DNA of 30,290 nucleotides from Reticulitermes lucifugus. Its lineage: Eukaryota > Arthropoda > Insecta > Blattodea > Rhinotermitidae. The translations under genes and the position numbers were made by a program. The number at the start of each line of letters is the position of its first letter. Within the stretch, counting starts at the first letter, position 1. The notes under the pieces were generated by a model. That model was not told the DNA's origin, ran no database searches, and worked only from the letters and a program-made list of their open reading frames with translations. Location: NCBI GenBank assembly GCA_026260175.1, contig JAKCWW010003024.1:6336-36625 (forward strand). Direction: 5' to 3'. Shown in pieces: positions 1 through 10,794 of this stretch.

Positions 1-66
1 TACCTCTACTCCCCCTCTGGGCCTTCGTGGCCTGTTCTAGGGAGAACGTTACCTTTACCTTTATAT
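1..66 (+). mobile_element. 3' end of a tRNA-derived SINE, cut by the window edge
   Basis: The segment reads as the reverse complement of the tail of the SINEs at 8366-8649 and 15468-15703, including the shared CTGGGCCTTC-TGGCCTGTTCTAG block. It ends in a short tail built from the repeated unit ACCTTT. The tRNA-like head would lie to the left of the window. Confidence 0.8.
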
Positions 67-330
67 TATCATTCAAATTAATACGTTTCGTCGAAGTCCC
101 TCGTGTTATACTGTGTATGTATGTTTTATTTATTTCCTTTTGCACTTTTCTCCTACATGTTTCTGTCTTAGAGATGATCGTCAAAGAAATATTTTTATTA
201 TAAACAAGAGTATAATCAACCAAAGGTATTTGCGATAAACAGTTGCAATTTATCGCGTGCTTTAACGTCAAATATCTCTGCACTTTGTCCCCCTTAGTTT
301 GTGTATGTGATTAAACCGTGTAGAACCTTA

Positions 331-789
331 ATACGAGCCATCCTATTATATGGCAGTGAATGTTGGGCGTTTTCGGAAAGTGATGAGGATGATTTGTTAA
401 TATACAAAAGAAAAATCTGAGGAAAATTTATGGCCCAATTCATTGAAACGATATTCGACGCACCGGGCACAAACAGGAATTAAATCTGTTATACAGCGTA
501 AGGAACCAGACATAATATATGTCGTAAAATCCAGAAGAGTATGGTGCCTGCGAAACTTTTAAGATCAGAAGATATGAGCCCCTGCAGGTAACCAATCTTC
601 ACACAGGCAGAAGGTACATGGAAGAGCGGAAGGCCTTCAATGAGATGCTTAGATAGCATAGAACAAGATATACAGACCCTGGGGATCAGGGCCTGGGAGA
701 CAGGGACCAATGAAGAAGCATATTTCCAGTGGTCAAGACCCGACTCGGGTTGCAGTACCAGAGGAGAAGTTAATGTATGTTTCATGTGA
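331..789 (+). pseudogene. Decayed 3' end of a LINE reverse-transcriptase ORF
   Basis: Conserved blocks of a non-LTR retrotransposon ORF2 C-terminus can be read in order but in shifting frames. First comes ILLYGSECWAFSESDEDDL (from about 340). A stop or frameshift follows, then RKIYGPIH, then VVKSRRVW near 520-540. Last is a block from 622 reading GRPSMRCLDSIEQDIQTLGI with RAW after it, ending at a TGA at 787-789. The YGSE-W, RKIYGPI and GRP-x-R-x-LD-x-I-x-D-x-x-LGI-R-W signatures are typical of the region after the polymerase domain in insect RTE/Jockey-like LINEs. Frameshifts and stops make it inactive. An AATAAA-like 3' UTR (caaaataaag) follows at about 795. Confidence 0.8.
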
Positions 790-832
790 TTCTCAAAATA
801 AAGTACTATTATTTGCCTAAATAATATTAACT

Positions 833-905
833 GATTGGTCTTTGTAATGGAGAAAGATGTGTTTGCTATGAGGTAGTACATGTATTGTTACATAGGTTGT
901 TACTT
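833..905 (+). repeat. Dispersed repeat, copy A (pairs with 4569-4667)
   Basis: The 15-mer GGTCTTTGTAATGGA at 837-851 recurs exactly at 4576-4590. The similarity continues downstream with gaps (GTGTTT, TGAG, then a TTACTTG-x-x-ATGA block). Copy A lies just after the LINE relic, so this may be LINE 3' UTR or an adjacent unclassified element. Confidence 0.5.
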
Positions 906-2540
906 GGCATGAGTGCTTCATATGTTAATGAATCTGCATTCAGACACAGGCGTAGCTTTCAATTCGTAGTCGAAAATAGCATAATTGCACCAATAATGTC
1001 AAGATTACGGTCTTCTAGTATCTGACGCCTTTTTGTATGGTATAGAATATAACATCAACGTTTGTGGCGTACGTGCTGCCTCCGCCTTCACGGAAGTGTC
1101 TACCTTGACAGTGCAGTTAGCATGCTCCTCCAAAACATTGGTAGCTATTTACCAAACTACAAGGCGTCACAAAAAATAACGCAACTTTAATATTCACTGT
1201 CTTGAGAACCTAAAATCGTATGCAGTCAATGGTATTTCTAAGAATATACTTTCTTCTTACACTTCTACAAGAGAATAAAAGGTGGACGCATACGAAGGCA
1301 CGGTCACCCCTGCTCGGGGGATCTGACCCTCTTTCTGAAGTAATCAATCGAGCTCTGTCCACCTGGGGCAGGTACGGACATGAGGTGACAATAGAAACGC
1401 GATGGTCACGGCTCAGAAGACACCTGACTGTAAGGACCACTGTGCTGTATAAGTTCATGTTCTAATGAACCTTATTGAAAATGGATAGCAGACTGACATT
1501 GGTCATTGTGCTCTGCTACAGTTGATTTCTTGACAGTGTTATGTAGTGCTGCAAGAGATGCTTCGCACTACAGGGGGAGATGAGTTACAAGGAGAGCAGC
1601 TGATGTCCTTACACCAAGAACGAACTAAGTCAAAGTACTATTACACAAAAACAGTAGACCGACATACGTGTTCTTTCCTTGTCAATATCACAATATACAG
1701 CAGCTAAAACTTTAAACAATAGAACTGAAATTTAAAAATTAGAGTTTATTATCTGATTAAAGAAGTGACTGGGGATGTGGGTTCGAAACGCATCCAAAAA
1801 ATCTATAGCAGTACTTGCGTGGCTGTTGTGCGCAGACCCGTTAAGAGGAATGAAGAAAAATGAGTATAAAGATTTGGCTGTCATGACCAACAAAATTAGG
1901 AATCATGGTTGGAATCGTATTGAAAAAGTACTCCAATACTTGCACATAGTCCTAACAGCAGATGCTACCGTACGTAATGGCAAAATTATGAAGTACATTT
2001 CACAGTATATTTGGGCTGTCTGTAGTAGCTTCGCGGTAGGAAACCGGGAACTGGGACATTACATCTGTAGGTTTGTATACTGATGAGCTTAATTTAAAAG
2101 AAATTACGATTTCGCACTAGTATTCTTTCCACATTGTAAATACATGAATCGAGTAGGGCTGTGTATGTATGTGTAACATAAAAAATATTTCCGCGAAGAA
2201 AAAGTATTTTGAACGAGCAGCTATTTCGGTTGTCCTTTGAACACACATTTTCGACAAATACAGAAATGTAAACTTATATATGCTGAAGCACTAGTTATTA
2301 AATGTAGAGAACAATGGACGAAAAGAGCCACGCGTCTTAAGCCTGGACACCGGATGGACATGGACAATTCCGACTTATTTCCGGAGAAAGAAACGCCTGT
2401 ATCCATTTGCAAGCAAGTAGGGTAGGCCTCAAGATCCGGGATCAGAGGTGACGAAGATGAAACCCTGCCACCGCCCGGGACAAATTAAATGTTTTCGAGT
2501 GCATAAACAGTCTTGGCAATCCGTTCCACGAAGATTAAAT
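906..2540. other. Noncoding stretch, nothing recognised
   Basis: Short overlapping open frames on both strands around 1210-1465, 1775-2083 and 2221-2425 have no recognisable domain. They lack splice or promoter support. The sequence looks like unannotated intron. Confidence 0.5.
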
Positions 2541-2730
2541 TCTAGGAAAACCAGAAATAGACGGTTGGAACAAATCTAGGCGTAAGAACGGACCAACAGA
2601 ATCCAAACAGTGCAGTTACCAACGGATTCTTCATCGTCCCAAACATTTTGCTCAGCACTTCTTTCTGAAAAGCTTGTAATGTATCTCCTTCCCCAACAGC
2701 AAGAGAAAATGTTTCACAGCCACACAAAAC
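2541..2730 (-). pseudogene. Decayed LINE reverse-transcriptase C-terminal fragment
   Basis: On the minus strand from 2727 the frame reads CGCETFSLAV, then LQAFQKEVLSKMFGTMKN, ending near 2626. This is the familiar LINE motif order: (Y)GCETWSL, a short charged spacer, then LR-x-FE-x-K-x-LRKIFG. It is a different copy, in the opposite orientation, from the relic at 331-789. The similarity fades after the FGTMKN block and no upstream polymerase motifs are readable. It is a short, inactive remnant. Confidence 0.65.
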
Positions 2731-4380
2731 ATGTTAAATTTATTGTTTTTCCTATCTGATACAACATACGGAGAATTTACTGCATTTAATAATGTACGAG
2801 ATTTTCACGGTGGCTGAATGAAATGAACTCTTCTCGGACAATCGTCACGTTAATTCCTCGTCTCCTATCACATCAGTCCCTGACGATGGAAGCAAATAAA
2901 ACCTGCGAAAGTTCGGAAGTTCATTCCATTTGGACACGGTTGTTCAGCCGAGAACACGCCATTGCCATTTCTGGATTTGAAGCAGGAAGGACATCTCAAA
3001 ATCGAAAAGAAATCTGTTCTTACGTCACACGAAATATCGCTTACGGAAATCAGCCGTTTCATGCTGTTCAAGGAAATAATATCGCAGAGTATTGTATGAA
3101 TCATATAACCCGTATAAATTCACTCTATCAGCAAAATTCATTGTTTATCCTTAATTTTGAAGCAGGTGGTACATATGGTAAGAGTTGTGCTTGAAAGGAT
3201 TATCTCGTCTTGCACTAATGTCACTTATACTCACTAATTTTTTACATACCTCAATATGTCTGCAGTAATTAATGTAACATTTGATATCGGTTATTATGAG
3301 AACATCCCAACCGAAGCAAATGGTTATGCGGCAAGGACAACTACTCCTTCAGCAGCACGTGTTACATGACCTCATCATTCTGTTTATTAGCCAGAGAATT
3401 CGCCGTCCTCACAGGATAGAAAGACGTCCACTAGCCTTAGTAGCGATATATCAGTGACGCCTGGCGTAGATATTGAACGTATCCTCACAAACATGTAGCA
3501 CACCTTAGTTCATTTTTTCATGCAGATAAATCAACTGTCATCCTGACACAGTGCGAATGTAAAAGAAACTAGTTTCCTGTCAATGTCATCTCATTACATC
3601 TCTTGTCCATCTGAAAGCTGTTTCCTTACGTAAGGGAAGGAACCTGCCCTGAGATGCAAGAAACGGTCAGTCTTAACTTTCACATTTCCTCGTGTCTAGC
3701 CGTCCGTAATAACTGGATGAACGGAGACAAAACCTGACGTTTTCAAGGCAGTTAATATTTAGGTCAGCGATTCATAACCGACGGTACACGTACCGCCAGC
3801 CACGTGGGTTATGTGAATCCTGATAAGGAAGTGCGTAAGATATACTTCATGCTTTGTCAAAGAAGGATCTAATAGGCCTATTAAAGGTCTTGACAGCTTT
3901 CTTTATCCAGTTCTTCCTGTGCTAGTTTTAAACTGTCGTATCAACGTTCATGCAGCCCCACGTCCAGGGTCTTCTACCCTGAATATTCTGACAGAAGTTT
4001 CATTCGACCGCTTGATAATCACCTACCAGAGTACATGGTGTCTTAACCCAGACTTTCCAAATGTATCAACGAATGCTTATTTAAACTGTATTGCTAACGC
4101 ACATGGATTAGTGACAGAAATTAAAACTAATAATATACACTTTATTTAGGGAGAAATTACGAATAGTCAATACCTGGGGACCTGTCATAGACAATCAGGG
4201 GGTTCTCCCTCAGTAAAGCCTATTTTGTTGGTCTTAGTTTCTGTTAATTAAGAAAGGAAACACACGGCAATAGGCAACGCTCTGAAGTATTCTTGTTCAA
4301 AGAATTCAGTTGTCAAACGTTTAAATGTATCACAAACATTGACTAGATCGAAACACGTATTGGTTAACGAACATACTCGA
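2731..4380. other. Noncoding stretch, nothing firmly recognised
   Basis: An open frame at 2823-3194 has no known domain. The phrase GAAGCAGG-x-GG-x-ACAT occurs twice (about 2980 and 3160), hinting at an old local duplication. A perfect 10-bp palindrome CTTACGTAAG sits near 3627. There is no splice or domain evidence for genes. Confidence 0.45.
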
Positions 4381-4560
4381 TTACGGTAGCTCGGATAGGT
4401 CAGTCAGTACAGTAACGAAATCGAGGCTGGGGCATAAATTTCGCGTGCACAACGGCTCTGCTACCCCCCCCCCAAACCTACTGTACAGTGAGTATCGGGG
4501 GATTTCTACAGCGCTGAAGCGTTCGGGGTGTGAAAAAACAGCGGCAATTTTTTCCCTAAA
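4381..4560 (+). mobile_element. Diverged tRNA-derived SINE (subfamily with CTGTACAGTG core)
   Basis: A polymerase III A-box-like motif (TAGCTCGGATAGG, 4387-4399) opens the element. The B box is decayed. The middle holds CTGTACAGTGAGTATCGGGG, then CTGAAGCG and GCGGCAATTTTT. The same order occurs at 20703-20915, so these two are copies of one subfamily. A run of ten Cs at 4464-4473 lies inside it. Confidence 0.65.
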
Positions 4561-4568
4561 CAGTATTC

Positions 4569-4667
4569 ACCTATCGGTCTTTGTAATGGATACACCGTGT
4601 GTTTCGTGAGCTGAATCATTAAACATTATTTACCGGAACTTAAGCCTCAAATGGTTACTTGCTATGA
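4569..4667 (+). repeat. Dispersed repeat, copy B (pairs with 833-905)
   Basis: It shares the exact 15-mer GGTCTTTGTAATGGA (4576-4590) and a gapped alignment downstream with copy A. Here it directly follows the SINE at 4381-4560. About 50 bases further on, an AT-rich CAGAATAAAATTATTACTTC segment resembles the one upstream of copy A, but in the opposite order. Confidence 0.5.
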
Positions 4668-5554
4668 TATTACACGCTGCATGTTGTGCACACTGTGTAC
4701 TTTTGTGTGTCGGTTGAGCCTCAGAATAAAATTATTACTTCCTTAAAACAGCATAAAATCAGTTAGTTTTTCTAGTGGAGACACAGGTCTTGGACCATAA
4801 GCACCTATTTTTAACACTTCGAAGTTTGACATTCGTCTGAAGCATATACGAGTATTCAGTCCCAACGTCACAAAGAACACACTCTGTGCCTATTAGAAAG
4901 GCTCTATCAGTTAATGCTGTACAGGAAGATATTCGGCCTTTATTGGTGAGAATCAGAAGAGATATACTGAGGCAAAATGCAAAACGTCTTAATATTACAG
5001 CAGATGGTACCTGTAGTTAGCGCTGGGCTTCAGGTGGTTGAAAGGTTACTTAGATGTGCTTCGCGTTATAAAGGCTAATATATAGGATTCTTAAGAATTT
5101 AAGAGAGTAAAATTGTAGTCGGAAACGAGCAGATTCGGCTCCTTAATTTGTTATGTCGTACACCGAAAATTTACGTTTTCTTTTCAAGGCCAGTATTTAC
5201 TGCCTGTCACGCTATACGGAGCTCAACAATAACGTACACAAGCGATGTCTCCGAAACCGAAAGGATTTCAGACACTTGGGTTCAAGCTTCAATTCCCTCC
5301 TGCAATTGAAATCGGCAAGTGTTTGAAATGTGAAGAGCATTGTCCGCTCTTTGACAGATGAAAGGAAGCTGTCAGAGAATCGGCAGACCAGAGTGCCAAA
5401 TGAAGAAGGATGAATGGCCTGCAGTATTTCCTCACCTCTCCTGGAAATTTGGAAATTAAAACTAGTAGCACGAGTATAGTTTGTTCCTGCGATACGTGGT
5501 TTTGTTAAATTACAGTGTTGTTTTGCGGTATCTAGGTAAATAATTCTTTTCTCC
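4668..5554. other. Noncoding stretch, possible LINE trace
   Basis: The plus strand near 5185-5215 reads LPVTLYGAQ, which vaguely recalls the LINE (L)LYGSE motif. Stops interrupt it and nothing convincing follows. The minus-strand open frame 5212-5583 is probably the shadow of this degenerate region. Confidence 0.35.
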
Positions 5555-5712
5555 AGCAGGCCTGTACCGGCTGTCGGGCCCACCCAACTTCCTGTCCAGT
5601 GGGCACTGATGTCCGTTCCTCCACGGGTAAAGACGACGGGCCGTGAAGTTGACCACTCACCTCCATATAACGTCGAGGTTAATAATGAGTGGAGCTACAT
5701 CTCCACTCCAGC
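5555..5712 (+). mobile_element. SINE fragment, diverged copy of the 8.4/15.5 kb family
   Basis: Reading forward, it follows the order of the SINE at 8366-8649 (read on its own strand): CCCA-x-CTTCCTGTCCAGTG, GGGTAAAG, then GTTGACCACTCACCTCC, then GAGTGGAGCTACATCTCCAC. The tRNA head is missing. The 3' end departs from the CTGGGCC/CCTTTAC tail after about 5712, so it is truncated or recombined. Confidence 0.7.
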
Positions 5713-8065
5713 CTTTTATTTAATAGCGTGGTGATTATTAAGCACAGGCACAGATTATATTTTTGCTTTTTATTGATTTATAACGGTGATTCCAAAATCT
5801 ATTTTTGCTAAATATTTTTTATTTGGAAAACAAATGATGAATCCCCAAGTTACTGTAACACATAGCTATTAAGAATTGTACGTGGAAGAGGTTTATGTTA
5901 ATCTAAAGACAAAGGAAAGTCTAAAGGATAAAAATGTAACAGCCTAATCGAAATGAATTTGGAGGTTGTAAACTGAAGCAGTGACCTATTTGGTTTTCAA
6001 ACCGTACGTTGAGTTTATTATTTCCCTCTTTATTGCCAGTAATGTATACGGTCTTCGAGAATACATTTTACTAGAACTTGTGCCACCTCAGTGTATCCCA
6101 GAATTAAGGCACCTTCCGATTTATCTTAAGGACACAATTTTATATCTCCAAAATTTATCTAAATTAAAAATCTCGTCATTACAGATCTACACACGGAGTC
6201 CTGTAAATCTCTTACGGAGCCCTTGGGCTCCATAGAGACCAGCTTCGAATCACTGTTTTAGAAGATTTGAAGCCTGAAATATACACCCCAATGCATTACC
6301 TATGGAGTTGCCTATTGCGAATGCTGAGGTATAAAGACGACAAAGTTCGAAAATGGGAAAGGAGAAAATGGAGGACAGGAAGAGTCGATCAAGAACATGT
6401 TTTGACGTCCTGGAAAAAGTAATAAAACTATGGAAGAAAAATTCATTGTGGAGGTGGGGAAATGGATAGCAGTCCAGTAAGCTTTATCGTGTTCAGTTGG
6501 GCAGTGAGTACACAGAACTGTGCAGTTTCCTGAGGCAGTTTCGTGTTTAGTTGTCGGAAAGTTGGTGATGTTTATGTTCCCCACAGTTCTGCCAGAATAG
6601 CAGCTAAAATCACAGTGTAAATTACCTTAGAATTTCCTATGTCTATTCGTATATTATGTAACGGTGTCCAATGTCAGGTTTTGGTATTAACACTTTCAAA
6701 CTACGGGTTCTGATACCAAAGTGCTAGCCAGTTACAGTGGACTGTAAAATATAAGAAAAGCGTGCAGAAATTTTGTAAGCAAACCTCTGAAGCAGATGTC
6801 ACTGGGAAAACCAGCAGTAACAGAGACGCGATGAAGTCTTCTCACTCGGTGAGGTGCGTCAATTTGGAAAATACCTTAACCCTACATAACGTAGACTCTG
6901 GGGGAATATGTTTTGAGGATGGGTAGTGAAGTGTCTCAGAAATGTGTCCAGCGACCATCTTTGGTGATGAGTGTTTACGTTCTGCCAGCAGATGTTCCGG
7001 ACCACCGCCTCTTCTCTCCCCATTTTTCCACCTCACTGTACAAGCCTGTTACGAAGGTCAACCAATTTTGAGCACCATAAGAGACAACTAAATTTTTAGA
7101 TACATTCTGACACGGTAATTCCAATTCCTTATGCAAAACGTTTGCACCATGCCACAGTATCGACGAAATGTAATGAACATCTGTCATGCGTTCCTGGTAC
7201 GTTTAAAAATCAAATATCGCGCACTGAATGTTGGCTCTAACGGAGAACAGGAGTTGTGTATCTCAGAATGCAGGAATAATGCACGAATGTAATGTTTTAT
7301 TAGCAAATAAAGCCTGTTTTCCTATAGATAACGTGTTTATTCCAAAATACACAATTATTTGTAAGTATTTATACAGGCCATCGGTCTTGCATACAAGTAG
7401 AAGGAGCGGGCTTGAAACTGTGCAGAATACAATTTTCTGTCACTTCTGTGGCAAATGTGTCCACCCAATGAAGTCGAAACCGACGTATTTCGTCCATGCT
7501 ATCGAAAAAATGCATTTATTGTGCTGTATTTTCGATCCTTCGTAATATTTAGCACAATATACCCAGCCCGTAAGCCCCGTTCATCAGCCCATAAATTACA
7601 CAACCAATTCACACGTCAATATTAGTCTATTATCCAACGTCATCGTCGAACCTCTCTGTTGAATGCTTTATTTCCCGCTTTGTTATCGTAAGATCCTTGG
7701 TACAGTTCTCTTCCCCGATATCACTGTAATTTTTTTGTGGTTTTCCTCACGTCCTTATGAAGTTACTGCGCTACTAATATTTACCTAAAACCCTGAAGGT
7801 CGTAAGAGTACTAATATTTGAGTATCGAGTTCATGCCTCACAGAAAACACTGCGTTTCATTAAAAAGAAGGACCAGTAGAGCTGTTTACTGAAATAAACT
7901 CTGTTTATTATGACAATCTTCCGGAAATCATAAATAAAGGAATGACAGACCAGGTGGTACACATAGTAACCACTGCTCTTTTACAGGTTAAATTTGGCCT
8001 CGACTGCTTTGTTGTGCAAGATTTCCAATTTGTCCTTCTCTATCAGCCTGTTTTCAGTTGATATG
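5713..8065. other. Noncoding stretch, nothing recognised
   Basis: Open frames at 5981-6235, 6312-6584, 6842-7187 and 7228-7545 show no recognisable domain. The last contains a CHFC motif, but the histidine spacing does not match a C2H2 finger. The section is purine-rich around 6340-6460. Confidence 0.45.
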
Positions 8066-8235
8066 CAGCCGTTCTTAAACCGGGGTCCACGGACCCCTTG
8101 GGGCTACATCGATAGATTTCAGGGGTTCCGTGAACTTGGATGGGAAAACAATTGCTACTTTATTTTCACTAACTGCTAACTGAAATTTAGTTTTTCATTT
8201 ATGTATGTACGCAACAAAATAATTTATGGGCTCTA

Positions 8236-8340
8236 CACTCCAAAATAATTTCTTAACTTCACTAAACCTCACTACCTCTACTCTAGGAATTTAAATACAT
8301 TTTTCTGAAAAAAGGTCCGTAGGTTTCACCAGCCTCTCAT
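8236..8340 (+). repeat. Direct repeat, left copy
   Basis: It begins CACTCCAAAA and ends GGTTTCACCAGCCTCTCAT. It matches 8650-8750 over about 100 bp with scattered substitutions and small gaps. After the shared end the two copies stay alignable for some 25 bases more (GCC-x-GT-x-G ... GTTAA). Confidence 0.85.
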
Positions 8341-8365
8341 AGGCCTGTAGTCTTCACAATTGTTA

Positions 8366-8649
8366 AAGGTAAAGGTAAAGTTCACCCTAGAACAGGCCAT
8401 GAAGGCCCAGAGGGGGAGTAGAGATATAGCTCTACTCTTTCTTTAACCTTGGCGCTAGATGGTGGTGGGTGGTCAACGCCACGCCCCGGCCGCTTTACCC
8501 CGGGAATGACCCGCTACTCATTGTATAGGAAGCTGGGTACGCCCCAGGGCCGGTCTGGGCGGATGCTGAAAATCTCACCCCCACCGGGATTCGATCCCCG
8601 GATCGTCCAGTCCGTAGCGAGTCGCTATACCGACTACACTATCCCGGCC
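8366..8649 (-). mobile_element. tRNA-derived SINE, near full length
   Basis: On the minus strand the head carries an A box TAGTGTAGTCGG (8641-8630) and a B box GGATCGAATCC (8597-8587), as in polymerase III tRNA promoters. The body follows: a CAGCTTCCTATACAATGAGT core, GTTGACCACCCACCACC, and a CTCTACTCCCCCTCTGGGCC block. The tail is made of CTTTAC units down to 8366. The same organisation is seen at 15468-15703 and in the fragment at 1-66. No protein is encoded; mobilisation would depend on a LINE partner. Confidence 0.85.
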
Positions 8650-8750
8650 CACTCCAAAATTGTTAACTTCAGTAAATCTCACTATCTCTATTTTATGAAT
8701 TTAAATGCTTTTTTCTGAGAAAAGGTCCGTAGGTTTCACCAGCCTCTCAT
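8650..8750 (+). repeat. Direct repeat, right copy
   Basis: This is the second copy of the segment at 8236-8340. It continues into the right terminus of the hAT element (an A-rich run, then GTTAAGAACCCCTG). Confidence 0.85.
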
Positions 8751-8790
8751 AAGAGCCAGTGGCAAAAAAAAAAAAAGTTAAGAACCCCTG

Positions 8791-10056
8791 CTTTAAGCCA
8801 AGAAAATATCGCTAAACCAATATAAGCTTCAGCAACCTGACATTATTGTCATTATATAAATGCGTCAGGTCCAATCAGTCATAAAGTAAACTTTCCGTAA
8901 AGGCTTCCTATTTTAAAAGAACCCTCTAAATATGACATGACTGTACAATTGGAGGGTTAGGCCCCTACGCGGTGGTTTGTATTGACATATTAACAATTCA
9001 CCGCGCCCTCTATAGCTCGGACATACTCACCTCCACCCCCTTTCGTAATTACAGGAGCGAGAGTGGGGAGGGTTCTGTTAATTATACACGTTTAATTTGG
9101 TACTCACTAGAATTCGCAATGACTACTACATGTATATAGATCATCAGACTGTGGTGTAATTATTGCTTGTACTGGGTTCACAGTGTTATGGATGTGCCTG
9201 TAACACGTCAGTTTGAAACTGGACGACAGAACCGAAGTGTAAAGGTGTACAGTATTCATATTTTGAGTTTAAGTAGTCTCCGGTTTACGACAGCCCAATT
9301 TACGACTATGCCCACTCACGACATTTGTATCGTGTCATCAATGAATCGATTTAAAAAGGGATGCTTTTTCACGTTGTCAGCAATTTACAATGGTCTGAAT
9401 TTATATGTATCCGCTTTAAATAAATAATACTAGTGTATGTCATTTGATCAATCTAAAGCACGAAGTTTTATTCCTGGCTGTCTGCAGTTTACGACGATCC
9501 GAATGACGTTAATAATAAGTATATCAGTCAATAGACCTACGTCGCTAAATTCGAGTTCGGTTCATCTCCGGTTAATGACAGCCGAATTTATGACCAAGTT
9601 GTTCACTTCTCCTTGTATACTCTCTTCAGGCGACGGGACCAGTTTACCACACAAAGAATTGCATTTACGACTCTTCTGAAATCGCGAATTGTCAGTAACA
9701 AGATACTGCATTTGAAATACTTTAACTTCACCTATATTTCATAATGTCTCGTACTTCTAGTTCTGTGTGAAAACAGTGGGATTATTACCCGTGGCCAGAA
9801 CGCAGCAAATAGTGCATCTTTGGGAGAATATGGTCCGGCGTACAAGAAGACATTACTGCGTTGTAACAGGGCTCAGTCCAAACAGCCTGCAGAAAGGCTT
9901 TTTTTTCCAAATGCGTATTTTTTAATATTAAATTTGTTACTGCAACAGCCGTATGATCATTTACTGCTGATGAAGGTGTTCATAAACAGAAATATTCCAA
10001 ATATGCACTCCTCCCCGCCTGATACAGTACTGTGTTGTCGTTCTTACACTAACTAA
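8791..10056. other. Noncoding stretch with a weak internal repeat
   Basis: The phrase CTCCGGTTTACGACAGCC-x-AATTTA at about 9277 recurs diverged at about 9566 (CTCCGGTTAATGACAGCC), with a shorter version at about 9485 (CAGTTTACGACGATCC). Similar wording (CAGTTTACGACAGCCC) appears at about 22489. The open frames here show no domain. Confidence 0.4.
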
Positions 10057-10203
10057 CTAACTAACTCCATGGAGCAGAGTCCTTCTTGAGAAGCTAACAG
10101 ATCGTCAGCTNNNNNNNNNNNNNNNNNNNNNNNNNNNNNNNNNNNNNNNNNNNNNNNNNNACAAGAGCCCGCCACCTGTCCCTATCCTGAGCCATATCAA
10201 TCC
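10057..10203 (-). mobile_element. LINE 3' end (ORF2 C-terminus and 3' UTR), split by an assembly gap
   Basis: Read on the minus strand, the segment above the gap gives MDWIDMAQDRDRWRALV, the usual end of a LINE ORF2. Below the gap comes AGCTGACGATCTGTTAGC, then the CTCTGCTCCATGGAGTTAGT 3' UTR end and a short tail of TTAG units. The copy at 20493-20640 aligns across both sides and supplies the missing middle. Confidence 0.8.
10111..10160. other. Assembly gap (50 N)
   Basis: This is a run of exactly 50 unknown bases. It lies inside a LINE 3' end. The related copy on the plus strand has 52 bases (20533-20584) in the corresponding interval, so the true gap is probably close to the stated size. 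Confidence 0.99.
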
Positions 10204-10626
10204 AGTCCATGCCCCCCCCCTCCCCATCCCACTTCTTACTTCTTGCACTACGCCGTACATATTTCGAACCTTTTGGTTCATCATCAGGCGCTTGCTTACG
10301 TTTTTACTGAGGTTTTAACGCATTTAATGCTACACCGCAGCAATAGACGAGGGGCAATCCCGAAAAAAGGCAAGTTTAGTCAGATCCATGAACACAACAC
10401 ACATGGATACTGCAAGCCCACAACATGACACCAGTAAGTGTTATTCTGTGACATACGAAAACGTCTTTAAAAAAACCCAATGGAAACCTAAGGAGACCCT
10501 TTATGATGAAACAGACTTTCGAAACATGGAGCGTTGTGCAGAAACGACAACAAACTGTGCTGTATCAGAGGTGAACAGAACGTATTTGTTGAACAATACA
10601 ATATGTCACTGAATGTAACTGAAATA
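10204..10626. other. Noncoding stretch after the LINE end
   Basis: A run of nine Cs lies at 10212-10220. Further on comes CCTTTTGGTTCATCATCAGG near 10270, a phrase of a kind often seen in insect interspersed repeats. The open frames at 10243-10612 have no known domain. Confidence 0.4.
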
Positions 10627-10661
10627 CTTTAACAACACACTCGTCGAGTGTGTTGTTAAAG
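10627..10661. repeat. 35-bp perfect palindrome (17-bp arms, 1-nt centre)
   Basis: The left arm CTTTAACAACACACTCG is followed by one T and then by its exact reverse complement, ending at 10661. AATAAA follows immediately at 10663. The transcript would form a nearly loopless hairpin. Confidence 0.95.
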
Positions 10662-10794
10662 AATAAAATAAACAGTTTAACCATTACATTACTTACAAGA
10701 ACAGAATGTTGATTTTTGTACATCGCTCAATATTCACAATTTTTATATAGCCTAGCTGTATAGACTATTTTAGTTTATTGCGTTCATAGACGAC

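Larger units (their letters stand above)
8066..8790. mobile_element. Non-autonomous hAT element, interrupted by a SINE
   Basis: The left end reads CAGCCGTTCTTAAACCGGGG followed by GTCCACGGACCCCTTGGGG, a typical hAT terminal region. The right end, reverse complemented, reads CAGGGGTTCTTAACTTTTTT. The two ends match at CAG-x-x-GTTCTTAA. There is no transposase. The expected 8-bp target duplication is not evident (ttgatatg left, ctttaagc right), so the ends may be diverged or come from two copies. The SINE at 8366-8649 sits inside. Confidence 0.75.

Noticed and set aside
489-881. 130-codon minus-strand open frame
   Set aside because: It is the antisense shadow of the LINE ORF2 relic on the plus strand and contains no domain.
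5170-5583. LINE reverse-transcriptase relic (LPVTLYGAQ)
   Set aside because: Only a few residues resemble the motif. No second conserved block follows in any frame.
8587-8641. Genuine tRNA gene
   Set aside because: A and B boxes are present, but the acceptor stem and the rest of the cloverleaf are not maintained. The head continues into a repeated SINE body. The same applies to the B boxes at 15650, 17397, 20759 and 27947.
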